DNA from: an uncultured delta proteobacterium
GTDB lineage: Bacteria > RBG-13-61-14 > DRUE01
DNA length: 9,274 nucleotides
Reading direction: 5' to 3'
NCBI GenBank assembly: GCA_903897985.1
Contig: CAIUDS010000679.1
Span: 1-9,274 of the forward strand
This document shows, piece after piece, positions 1-5,900 of this stretch. Every line of letters begins with the position of its first letter. Within the stretch, counting starts at the first letter, position 1. Under the pieces are notes generated by a model. That model had not been told where the DNA came from. It ran no database searches and saw nothing but the letters and a program-made list of their open reading frames with translations. Both the position numbers and the translations under genes were made by a program.

Positions 1-59
1 GCCGGCTTGCCCACTCCTAGAATTAATTCAATTGATTCGCGCTGAAAGCGCTTTGGACT

Positions 60-83
60 GCGGTGGCAGCGCCACCGCTTTTT
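60..83 (+). terminator. Intrinsic terminator
   Basis: An 8-bp perfect stem, GCGGTGGC (60-67) with GCCACCGC (71-78), closes a 3-nt loop and is followed directly by TTTTT (79-83). This is the classic Rho-independent form reading rightward. It presumably ends a transcript entering from left of the window and insulates the tRNA promoter at 189-217. On the minus strand there is no T-tract after the stem, so it does not look bidirectional. Confidence 0.75.
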
Positions 84-127
84 CGCTGCTTTGATTGCGA
101 ACTGGATCGAGAATTTAAAAGCGGCGT

Positions 128-149
128 CGTCCCGCCATAAAGCGGGACG
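128..149. other. GC-rich hairpin
   Basis: An 8-bp perfect stem, CGTCCCGC (128-135) with GCGGGACG (142-149), closes a 6-nt loop CATAAA. There is no T-tract on either side, so it is not an obvious terminator. It lies between the terminator at 60-83 and the tRNA promoter. Its role is unknown. Confidence 0.5.
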
Positions 150-188
150 CGGGTGCGCACGAAAAACCGGGGGTGGGCAAGCCGGCGC

Positions 189-217
189 TTTACAAACAAC
201 GGTTCTTTGGCTATACT
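189..217 (+). promoter_or_regulatory. Sigma70-type promoter of tRNA-Pro
   Basis: The -35 hexamer TTTACA (189-194) and -10 hexamer TATACT (212-217) each differ from consensus at one position and are separated by 17 nt. Initiation about 7 nt downstream would fall near 224, just 3 nt before the mature tRNA 5' end at 227. This fits a short leader that RNase P would remove. Confidence 0.75.
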
Positions 218-226
218 ATCGGCCGT

Positions 227-303
227 CGGGATGTAGCGCAGTCTGGTAGCGCGCTTGGTTCGGGACCAAGAGGCCGTGGGTTCAAATCCCACCATCCCGA
301 CCA
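227..303 (+). tRNA. tRNA-Pro (anticodon CGG)
   Basis: A full cloverleaf can be drawn by eye. The acceptor stem is CGGGATG (227-233) with CATCCCG (293-299). The D stem is GCGC/GCGC (236-239/249-252) with GG at 245-246. The anticodon stem is CTTGG/CCAAG (254-258/266-270) around loop TTCGGGA, placing anticodon CGG at 261-263. The variable loop is 5 nt (271-275). The T stem is GTGGG/CCCAC with loop TTCAAAT. Discriminator A is at 300 and CCA at 301-303 is genome-encoded. The C1-G72 pair with A73 matches the known identity elements of bacterial tRNA-Pro. It decodes CCG. Apparent ORFs on both strands here are by-products of the tRNA sequence. Confidence 0.97.
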
Positions 304-340
304 TTTCTTTGCCCGCGCGGAAAGGATCGAGTTCAAGAGT

Positions 341-796
341 TCATTCCGGAAAAGGGCCGAGCGCTTTCAATTTTTCGACTTGGGCGATAATCTCTCCGAT
401 CAATTTCCTGGTTTCCAGTCTGGAATTACGGAGGCGCATGGCCTGAGTCAAGGCCGAGAGCAACTCGCCGCGCTTCCAGGGTTTGATAAAATACCTGAAA
501 ACTTCGGCCTCGTTGATGGCTTGAAGCGTGGAGTTCAAATCCGGACTGCCGGTGATGATGATTCTAATCACGAGCGGATAGCGGTCCTTGGCTATGCGTA
601 GCAGGCTTTCCCCCTGGACCCCGGGCATCTTCAAATCCGAGATCAACACATCCACCGGCTGCTCCACCAGGGTCTGGAGCCCGGCGCGCACCTCCTTGGC
701 CTTGAACACCTCATACTTCTCCTCGGCCAATTCCCGGCCCAGGCTTTCCAGGATGGTTTCGTCATCATCCACGATCAATACTTTGCCTCGGTTCAT
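341..796 (-). CDS. Single-domain response regulator with C-terminal helical tail
   Basis: A 151-residue receiver. Acidic residues are D10-D12, the phosphoacceptor is D54 (in LISDLKMPG), the switch residue is T82 (IIITGS) and the conserved lysine is K105. The segment around K105, FRYFIKPW, resembles receivers of the RpfG/HD-GYP class, but no HD-GYP or DNA-binding domain follows. The last ~35 residues are charged and probably helical. The start at 796 is preferred because GGAGGAGGG (801-809) lies 4 nt upstream and the protein then begins directly at the first receiver strand. An in-frame ATG at 817 overlaps the previous gene's stop as ATGA and would add 7 residues. It is the last gene of the minus-strand operon and ends 37 bp from the convergent tRNA. 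Expected to act in the cytoplasm as a phosphorelay intermediate or protein-binding regulator; partner unknown. Confidence 0.9.
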   Translation of the reverse strand: MNRGKVLIVDDDETILESLGRELAEEKYEVFKAKEVRAGLQTLVEQPVDVLISDLKMPGVQGESLLRIAKDRYPLVIRIIITGSPDLNSTLQAINEAEVFRYFIKPWKRGELLSALTQAMRLRNSRLETRKLIGEIIAQVEKLKALGPFPE

Positions 797-800
797 GGCT

Positions 801-809
801 CCCTCCTCC
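801..809 (-). promoter_or_regulatory. Shine-Dalgarno site deciding the start at 796
   Basis: Reading leftward, GGAGGAGGG is followed by AGCC and ATG (796-794). The alternative ATG at 817 has no comparable purine run. The site lies inside the would-be N-terminal extension, just past the stop of the upstream regulator, which suggests re-initiation. Confidence 0.7.
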
Positions 810-813
810 GCGG

Positions 814-1227
814 TCATTCCGGCTTTTTATCCTGAACCACCGCATATTCTTCAGATTCCGCGGGCAGAATCTTTTTGATCAGGCCGTCAAGGTAATCCAG
901 CGGAAAGGGCTTGAACAGAAAAAACCTGGCGCCCAATTCCTTGGCCCGTTCGATAATTTCGTCATTGCTCTGGCCGGACATGAATATTACCGGGATGTTT
1001 TTGGTCTTGTAGCGGTTCTTCATGCCCTCGAGCAGGGTGATCCCATCCAGCTTGGGCATGCGGATGTCGCTGATGATGAGGTCGGGAATCATGTATTCCA
1101 GGAGCAGGAGCACCTCAAACCCGTCGGTCTCGGTTTTGACATCGAAGCCGGCTTTGACCAGGTAGCGCTTGAGCGAATCCCGCATCATCGGATCGTCATC
1201 CACCACGAATACCATTTTCTTTTTCAT
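814..1227 (-). CDS. Single-domain response regulator (CheY-like)
   Basis: A 137-residue stand-alone receiver with acidic D10-D12, phosphoacceptor D54 (LIISDIRMPK), switch residue S84 (VIFMSGQ) and K106 (FLFKPF). Only a short hydrophilic tail follows the receiver, so there is no output domain. The start at 1227 is chosen because AAGGAG (1235-1240) sits 7 nt upstream; an ATG at 1251 would add 8 residues ahead of the receiver without a better site. The TGA stop at 816-814 overlaps a possible ATG of the next gene (ATGA), and the start overlaps the stop of the possible small protein upstream. It likely shuttles phosphate or binds a target protein. The cognate kinase is not certain; the two kinases in this window are candidates. 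Confidence 0.92.
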   Translation of the reverse strand: MKKKMVFVVDDDPMMRDSLKRYLVKAGFDVKTETDGFEVLLLLEYMIPDLIISDIRMPKLDGITLLEGMKNRYKTKNIPVIFMSGQSNDEIIERAKELGARFFLFKPFPLDYLDGLIKKILPAESEEYAVVQDKKPE

Positions 1228-1337
1228 CCAACTTCTCCTTTTATTCGGCATCCTTTTTTGCCATCACCTACGGCATAAAACGCGTCTTTAGCGATGGCAT
1301 TGCGCTCGATCATCATCACCGAATCCAGCTTAGCCAT
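1224..1337 (-). CDS. Possible 37-residue small protein, coupled to both neighbours
   Basis: An open frame runs from ATG at 1337-1335 to TGA at 1226-1224 and fills the gap between two regulator genes exactly. Its ATG overlaps the upstream stop (ATGGCTAA, so the two genes share 8 bp), and its TGA overlaps the next ATG as ATGA. The product begins MAKLDSVMMIERNAIAKDAF and is unusually rich in methionine near its start. It has no clear membrane segment and I do not recognise a family. The Shine-Dalgarno candidate is weak (GGGA in GACGGGAAGAGCC). The last third doubles as the leader of the next gene and uses less typical codons (ATA, CGA, GGA). The double overlap argues for translation; the short length and weak site argue against it. 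Confidence 0.35.
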   Translation of the reverse strand: MAKLDSVMMIERNAIAKDAFYAVGDGKKGCRIKGEVG

Positions 1338-2388
1338 GGCTCTTCCCGTCCCGGGGTTTGGCCGTGGTCTTGAGCAGGGCCGACAATTTCAATTCATAGA
1401 GGTCGTCGCCTTTCTTCAACAGACTGGCCTCCTGGACTTGCGCGAGCCGGGTTTGACCGAACAGCGCGGCCAGGATCAGGTCGCTTTCCGGGCCGGATGA
1501 TTTCAAGAGTTGTGAGCCCAACTCTTCCAGCGCCAAGCCCGAGAATTCCCCGCCATAGGCCTTCTCGATCAACTCCGCGATTTCCGATTCCACCCCCTGG
1601 GCCGGTTTGACTTTCAGATGCAGAGCTTTTTCCATCACCCCGATCGCTTCCGGGGCAAAGGGGTCCTTCATCAGCAAATGCAAGGTATCCCCTTCCTTCC
1701 ACAGCGGCAGGCATAGATATTTGCGCGCCAGCAGCGCCGGGAAGGTGCTGAGCAAAATCGGGTCCAGCATTTTTTCCTGAAGCCGAACATAAGGTATCTC
1801 CATGAATTGAGCCACCGCATAATCCAGGTCTTCCTCGCTCACGATCCCCAAGGCGCCCAGGGCCTTGCGCAACGACAGGTTATGGGTCCGAGCATGAGCC
1901 CGCGCTTTGGCCAAGTCCGCTTCCGAGCACAATTCCCGGGCGTGGATCAGGAGCTCCAGGGTTGAATCATCGAGATAGCCCTGCCGGCGGATTTTGGCGC
2001 GGATCATGGCTTTGGCGACCGCGGAGAGGATGGGTTCGGTTTGGTTGAAGGGTTTAATCAGGATTTCGCTGGCGCCCAGCTTGAGCGATTCCGCGGCGAG
2101 GTCCTGGTCCGCGAACGCGGTCATCACCAACACCTCGGTCCAGGGCCATTTCTGTTTCACCCCGCGCAGGACTTCGATCCCGGAAATCCCCGGCATCCGG
2201 ATGTCGGTAAGCACCACCTCCGCGGCTTTCTGTTCCATGGCCGCGAGTCCCGCTTCCCCGCTCGAGGCGGTCACCACCGCGTAACCGCTCCGCTTCAGGA
2301 CCCGTTCACAGGTGGTCCGGATCACCTCGTCGTCATCAACCACCAGCACCGCGCCGCTCTGCGTTTTTTCCGTTTCCAAGTTAAGCAT
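1330..2388 (-). CDS. Response regulator fused to GspE/MshE N-terminal (MshEN-like) domain
   Basis: 352 residues from the chosen ATG. Residues ~12-130 are a receiver with D18-D20, phosphoacceptor D62 (VVLTDIRMPG), T90 and K112 (ILIKPF). A helical linker leads to residues ~155-280, which resemble the N-terminal domain of type II secretion/type IV pilus ATPases, for example GIVSEEDLDYAV, then EIPYVRL and an LHLLMKDPF-like strand. A ~70-residue tail follows; there is no ATPase domain. Some MshEN domains bind cyclic di-GMP, but here the usual RLG is replaced by SLR (172-174) and the conserved Gln of the second motif appears to be F195, so binding is doubtful. The start is uncertain: ATGs at 2388, 2430, 2448 and 2466 are in frame and none has a well-spaced Shine-Dalgarno site. 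2388 is used because AAAGG adjoins it and it leaves a short N-terminus before the receiver. First gene of the minus-strand operon. Confidence 0.88.
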   Translation of the reverse strand: MLNLETEKTQSGAVLVVDDDEVIRTTCERVLKRSGYAVVTASSGEAGLAAMEQKAAEVVLTDIRMPGISGIEVLRGVKQKWPWTEVLVMTAFADQDLAAESLKLGASEILIKPFNQTEPILSAVAKAMIRAKIRRQGYLDDSTLELLIHARELCSEADLAKARAHARTHNLSLRKALGALGIVSEEDLDYAVAQFMEIPYVRLQEKMLDPILLSTFPALLARKYLCLPLWKEGDTLHLLMKDPFAPEAIGVMEKALHLKVKPAQGVESEIAELIEKAYGGEFSGLALEELGSQLLKSSGPESDLILAALFGQTRLAQVQEASLLKKGDDLYELKLSALLKTTAKPRDGKSHG

Positions 2389-2438
2389 CCTTTCGTTGGA
2401 AAGGCCCCTTGCCCGGACCTGATCCTTCATCCTGTTCA

Positions 2439-2466
2439 ATACTATCATATAATATATTTTAGCCAA
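2439..2466 (-). promoter_or_regulatory. Weak candidate promoter for the minus-strand operon
   Basis: Reading leftward, TTGGCT (2466-2461) and TAGTAT (2444-2439) are separated by 16 nt; each matches consensus at four of six positions. The stretch is AT-rich, unlike its surroundings. Initiation would fall near 2432, leaving a ~44-nt leader before ATG 2388. If correct, the in-frame ATGs at 2448 and 2466 could not be used. Only suggestive. Confidence 0.25.
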
Positions 2467-2609
2467 AATCGGTATCCCCTGCGTCTAGTTAGTTATTATG
2501 GACAAGGGTATATCCTCGCCCGGCCGGCGCCCTCTTCCCGCTCCCGCCCAGTCCCCGCGGTTGCCGGATATTCATAAATGGCTGTTCCCCCGAATGTGTT
2601 AAATATAAT
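2467..2609. other. Intergenic stretch between divergent operons, left part
   Basis: No gene was found. A GC-rich block (about 2518-2570) lies between two AT-rich patches, one next to the minus-strand operon and one just left of the strong plus-strand promoter. No operator-like repeat or riboswitch was recognised. Confidence 0.4.
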
Positions 2610-2637
2610 TTGACAAAGATAAAAAAGTTGTTATAAT
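2610..2637 (+). promoter_or_regulatory. Perfect extended -10 sigma70-type promoter
   Basis: TTGACA (2610-2615) and TATAAT (2632-2637) both match consensus exactly, separated by 16 nt. The -10 is preceded by TG at 2629-2630 and one base (TGTTATAAT), giving an extended -10. The expected start is near A2644. Such strength is unusual for a sensor kinase and fits an abundant RNA better. The kinase start lies ~310 nt downstream, so either a long leader or a separate small RNA is made. Confidence 0.82.
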
Positions 2638-2643
2638 ATATTT

Positions 2644-2825
2644 AGTCGGCTATATTTGCTCCCTGGGGCTTGGGCCAGGGGTTATGGAAAAGGAAGGTGA
2701 ACCGATATTTTTTCCACGCGGTGGTTGAGCTCAAAAGGGGATCGGCTCTTGGTCTTGTTGCTTGGGGTTAAGTGATCGCAGACGAGAGGGCGGGTTGGCA
2801 AGGCGATGACGGAATGGGGCATTTG
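2644..2825 (+). ncRNA. Candidate structured RNA, possibly 6S-like
   Basis: This stretch directly follows a perfect promoter and holds no convincing ORF. An apical stem can be drawn from CCGAT (2702-2706) to ATCGG (2742-2746). A possible basal helix joins 2658-2662 and 2668-2677 (with bulges) to 2796-2804 and 2816-2820, leaving a large internal bubble. That gives about 180 nt with the general shape of 6S RNA. Short blocks occur in the same order as in E. coli 6S RNA, compared from memory: GGGCCAG, CCGATATTT, GCGGTGGTTGAGC (E. coli GCGGUUGGUGAGC) and a later TTAA...GACGA. Against this, the basal helix is weak, a competing hairpin CCCTGG/CCAGGG (2661-2666/2675-2680) exists, and no terminator follows. 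It may simply be a structured kinase leader. The 3' end is a guess. Confidence 0.3.
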
Positions 2826-2952
2826 GGCGGGGGAACCTCCGGGGACCATTCGGGACCTGGATCAAAATAACTATACCTTTCACGCGAACCTGCAAATCTC
2901 ATGGCCCATCCTTCCAGTTTGGCCCCGCCAGAACCCGGGGAGGGGGTAGCCC
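2826..2952 (+). other. Leader upstream of the histidine kinase
   Basis: Non-coding by inspection. TATACC (2872-2877) resembles a -10 element, but the best-spaced -35 (TTCGGG, 2849-2854) is poor, so a second kinase promoter is only possible. CGGGGACC and CGGGACC form a short imperfect direct repeat near 2840-2856. An ATG at 2901 opens a frame that does not match the kinase and gives a proline/histidine-rich translation, so it is not considered real. Confidence 0.35.
2939..2943 (+). promoter_or_regulatory. Shine-Dalgarno site supporting a non-ATG start
   Basis: GGAGG, within GGGGAGGGGG (2937-2946), lies 9 nt upstream of ATT at 2953. An in-frame TAG at 2947-2949 closes the frame just upstream, so translation cannot begin earlier. 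The later ATG at 3007 has no purine-rich site at normal spacing. Confidence 0.55.
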
Positions 2953-5900
2953 ATTTCCATTCGTTTCAAACTTACCTTCATCCTCCTGACTTTCATCGCC
3001 GCCTCCATGCTGGTGACCGGGACCCTGGTCTATATCTCCGCCCGGGACGCCTTGCTCCAAACGCGGACCGCCCAGGTTGCCAGCATCGCAACCCTCAAGG
3101 TTCAGCGGATCGAGCAATTCGTGAACGAGCAGCGCGGCAACATTCTTGCCACTCGAGAATACCAGGCGGTAATTCAGGGCCTTCCCGCCATGACCCGATT
3201 CATGAACGATCCGCAAAACCCGCAATACCTCCAAGCCCGGAAAGCCCTGGATAAAAGACTCGCGCCTTTGCAGGAAGAGTATGATTACGATGATATTCTG
3301 CTGGTGTCTCCGGAAGGGAAAATAGTTTACGCTTCCAATCCCGATCACTTCTCCCGGCATCTGGGCAATCCCCTCCCGGACCCGGGCAACCGGGCTTTCC
3401 AAGAAGGCAAAAAGGGAATTTATTTCAGCGACATTTTTATCAACCCCTTTGAACCCGGCCATTTTTCCATGATGGTCTCGGCGCCGGTAAGCGATGACCA
3501 GGGCAAGTTCATCGGCGTGCTGGTCTTCGACCTTAACATGGACAACATTTACTTGATGATCCAGGACGCCACGGGCCTGGGCCGGACCGGCGAAACCCTG
3601 ATCGCGAAAAATACGGGGGACGGAGCGCTCTATCTCAATCCGCTCCGGCACGAGCAGGGTTCGGCCTTGAAGAAGCAAATCAAGTTCGGGGATAAGCGCG
3701 CGCTGCCGATTCAAAAAGCGGTTAAAAAACTCTCGGGCGCCGGCGTTGCCATTGACTACCGGGGCAAGGAAGTAATCTCGGCCTGGCGCTATGTCCCGTC
3801 GCTCGATTGGGGGCTGGTGGCCAAGATTGACCGTTCCGAGGCGCTCGAGCCGATCGTCCACGAAATGAAATTGGCCGTCCTGTTCGGGGTTTTGATCCTG
3901 CTCCTGGGAGCCATCACTTCGTTCGGGGTTTCCCAAAGCTTCACCAAATCGCTCCGCGCGTTGCAGAGCGGCGCGGAACTCATCGGCTCGGGAAATCTGG
4001 ATCATCAGGTCGGTACCCGGGCGGGGGATGAAATCGGACAGCTATCCCGCGCCTTTGACCGGATGACCGCGGATTTGAGCGCTTCCCGCCGCGAGCTGGA
4101 GAGCGAGATCGCGGAGCGCCGCAAGGCGGAGGACGCGGTCCGACAATCGGAGAAGCAGTATCGGTTTTTGATCGAGAATCTCAAGGACCTGGTTTTTACG
4201 ATTGATTTGAAAGGCGGGCTCACTTTTGTCAGCCGGAGTTCAGAGGAGATTTTGGGTTTTCGCAACGAGGATGGCGTGGGCAGAAATGTGATCGAGTTTG
4301 TGCCCGCGGAAGACCGGGCGCGGGTCATCGCCACCATCTCGAAAGGAATGGAAGGCGAAAAGGTAACCCAGTTTCAGACCCCGGTCATCAAAAAATCGGG
4401 CGAGCGGATGTTTTTGGAGGTCAGCGTCTCGAGGATTATTGAAGCGGGGACCGTGGTGGGAGCTTTGTGCATTGGCCGGGACATTACCGAGCGCAAGCGG
4501 ATGGAAGAGGAACTTCGGAAACACCGGGACCATCTCGAAGAACTGGTGAACGAACGGACCGCGGAATTGGAAATCGCGGTGGAGCGGCTGAGGGAGGAAA
4601 ACGAGGAACGCAAACGAGCCCAGGAGGCGGTCCAGGAGAAAGAAGAGCGGTATCGCAAAACCCTTGACAATATGATGGAAGGCTGCCAGATCATCGGTTT
4701 TGACGGGCGATACCTCTATGTCAATGATGCCGCGGCCCGGCACGGTCGGAAAAGCCGGGAAGAACTGCTGGGGAAAACCATGATGGAGGCCTATCCCGGC
4801 ATTGAACCCAGCCCCTTGTTCGCGGCGATGAAGCGCTGCCTGGACGAGCGAGCGACCTCCCGGTTCGAGAACGAATTCTCTTATCCCGACGGCGCCAAGG
4901 GATGGTTTGAACTCAGCATCTCGCCGGCGCCCGAGGGAATTTTTATCCTTTCCATGGACATCACTGAGCGCAAGGCCGCGGAGCAACGGATCGCGCACTT
5001 GAACCGGGTGTTGCATGCGATCCGCAATGTCAACCAGTTGATCACGAAGGAGACCGACCGGGACCGGCTGGCCCAGGGTATCTGCGATAACCTGATCCAA
5101 GGCCATGGCTATTTTAATTCCTGGATCGCGCTCCTGGATCAGACCGGAAAAATCGTCCATTATGCCCAAGTTTCTTCCGACCCGAAATTTGCCGCCCTCC
5201 ACCAGCAGTTAAAACAGGAAATCCTGCCCGAGTGCGGACAGAAAGCGCTGAAACATTCCGGCCTTTTGGTTATTGAAGATGTTAAGGCCTGCTCGCCCTG
5301 CCCCTTGGTGGACAAAGGCCCGACCCGGGGCGCTTTTCTCTACCGGCTGGAATACGGGCGAAAAATTTATGGAGTGCTCTCGGCCGCCATCCCGATCGAG
5401 CTGGTTGCGGACGCGGAGGAACAATCGTTGTTCCAGGAAGTCGCCCTGGACATTTCTTACGCCCTATCCGCCCTCGAGACGGAAGAAGCGCACCGGCGCG
5501 CGGAAATGTTGTTAAGTGAATCCGAACAGAAGTTTGCCCGGGTTTTCCAGGAAAGCCCCATTGCCATCGCGGTGGTGCAAGATTCCGGCAGCCTCGTGGA
5601 AGTGAACGATGCTTTCATCCGCCTCACCGGGATCAGCCGCGCGGACGCGATTGGCCGAACGGCCTTTGAACTCGGTTTCATCGGCACCGAAGACCGCCCC
5701 CGGATTTATGATTCCTTCCAAAGACAGGATTCGGTCTCGAACCTGGATCTGACCATCCCCGTCAAATCCGGGGAAAAGCGCAATGTGCTGCTCTCCATGG
5801 CCCCGCTGAAGATTGGCGACAAACCGCACCACCTGACCATGTTTAACGACATCACCGAACTCAAGCGCGCCGAGGATGAACTAAGAAAGACGCTGCAGAA

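Larger units (their letters stand above)
1..186. repeat. Inverted repeat bounding a structured non-coding stretch
   Basis: Positions 1-14 (GCCGGCTTGCCCAC) are the exact reverse complement of 173-186. Allowing G-T pairs, the match extends inward to 18 bp (1-18 with 169-186). The arms enclose about 158 bp containing an intrinsic terminator (60-83), a 10-bp palindrome (45-54, AAAGCGCTTT), a second hairpin (128-149) and another palindrome (153-160, GTGCGCAC). No convincing protein is encoded here. The left arm touches the window edge and may continue beyond it. This could be a small palindromic repeat or MITE-like element, or a chance long-range pairing in a tRNA upstream region; one copy cannot decide. 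No second copy was seen in the window. Confidence 0.4.

Noticed and set aside
227..303. tRNA as an integration site for a mobile island
   Set aside because: No integrase gene and no second copy of the tRNA 3' end was seen in the window.
23..304. 93-residue minus-strand ORF beginning MVGMVGFEPTASWSRT
   Set aside because: Its first 26 or so residues are the antisense translation of the tRNA-Pro gene, a well-known spurious pattern, and the rest covers the terminator and hairpins.
173..601. Plus-strand ORFs through the tRNA (142 and 63 residues)
   Set aside because: They read through the tRNA (DVAQSGSALGSGPRGRGF type shadow) and then run antisense to a clear response regulator gene.
2644..2952. 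Cyclic di-GMP or other known riboswitch in the kinase leader
   Set aside because: The conserved cores I could recall for GEMM, fluoride, tmRNA, RNase P and SRP RNA were not found in the sequence.
2901..3254. Plus-strand ORF starting ATG 2901 as an alternative start of the kinase
   Set aside because: Different reading frame; the translation is proline/histidine rich without a membrane segment, and no slippery site was seen that would join it to the kinase frame.
2899..4005. 368-residue minus-strand ORF opposite the kinase Cache region
   Set aside because: It is antisense to a well-supported Cache-HAMP coding region, and its translation has no recognisable domain. Long antisense frames are expected in GC-rich genes.
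4240..5202. 320-residue minus-strand ORF opposite PAS1-GAF
   Set aside because: It mirrors the codon structure of the kinase frame and has no own start signal or domain.
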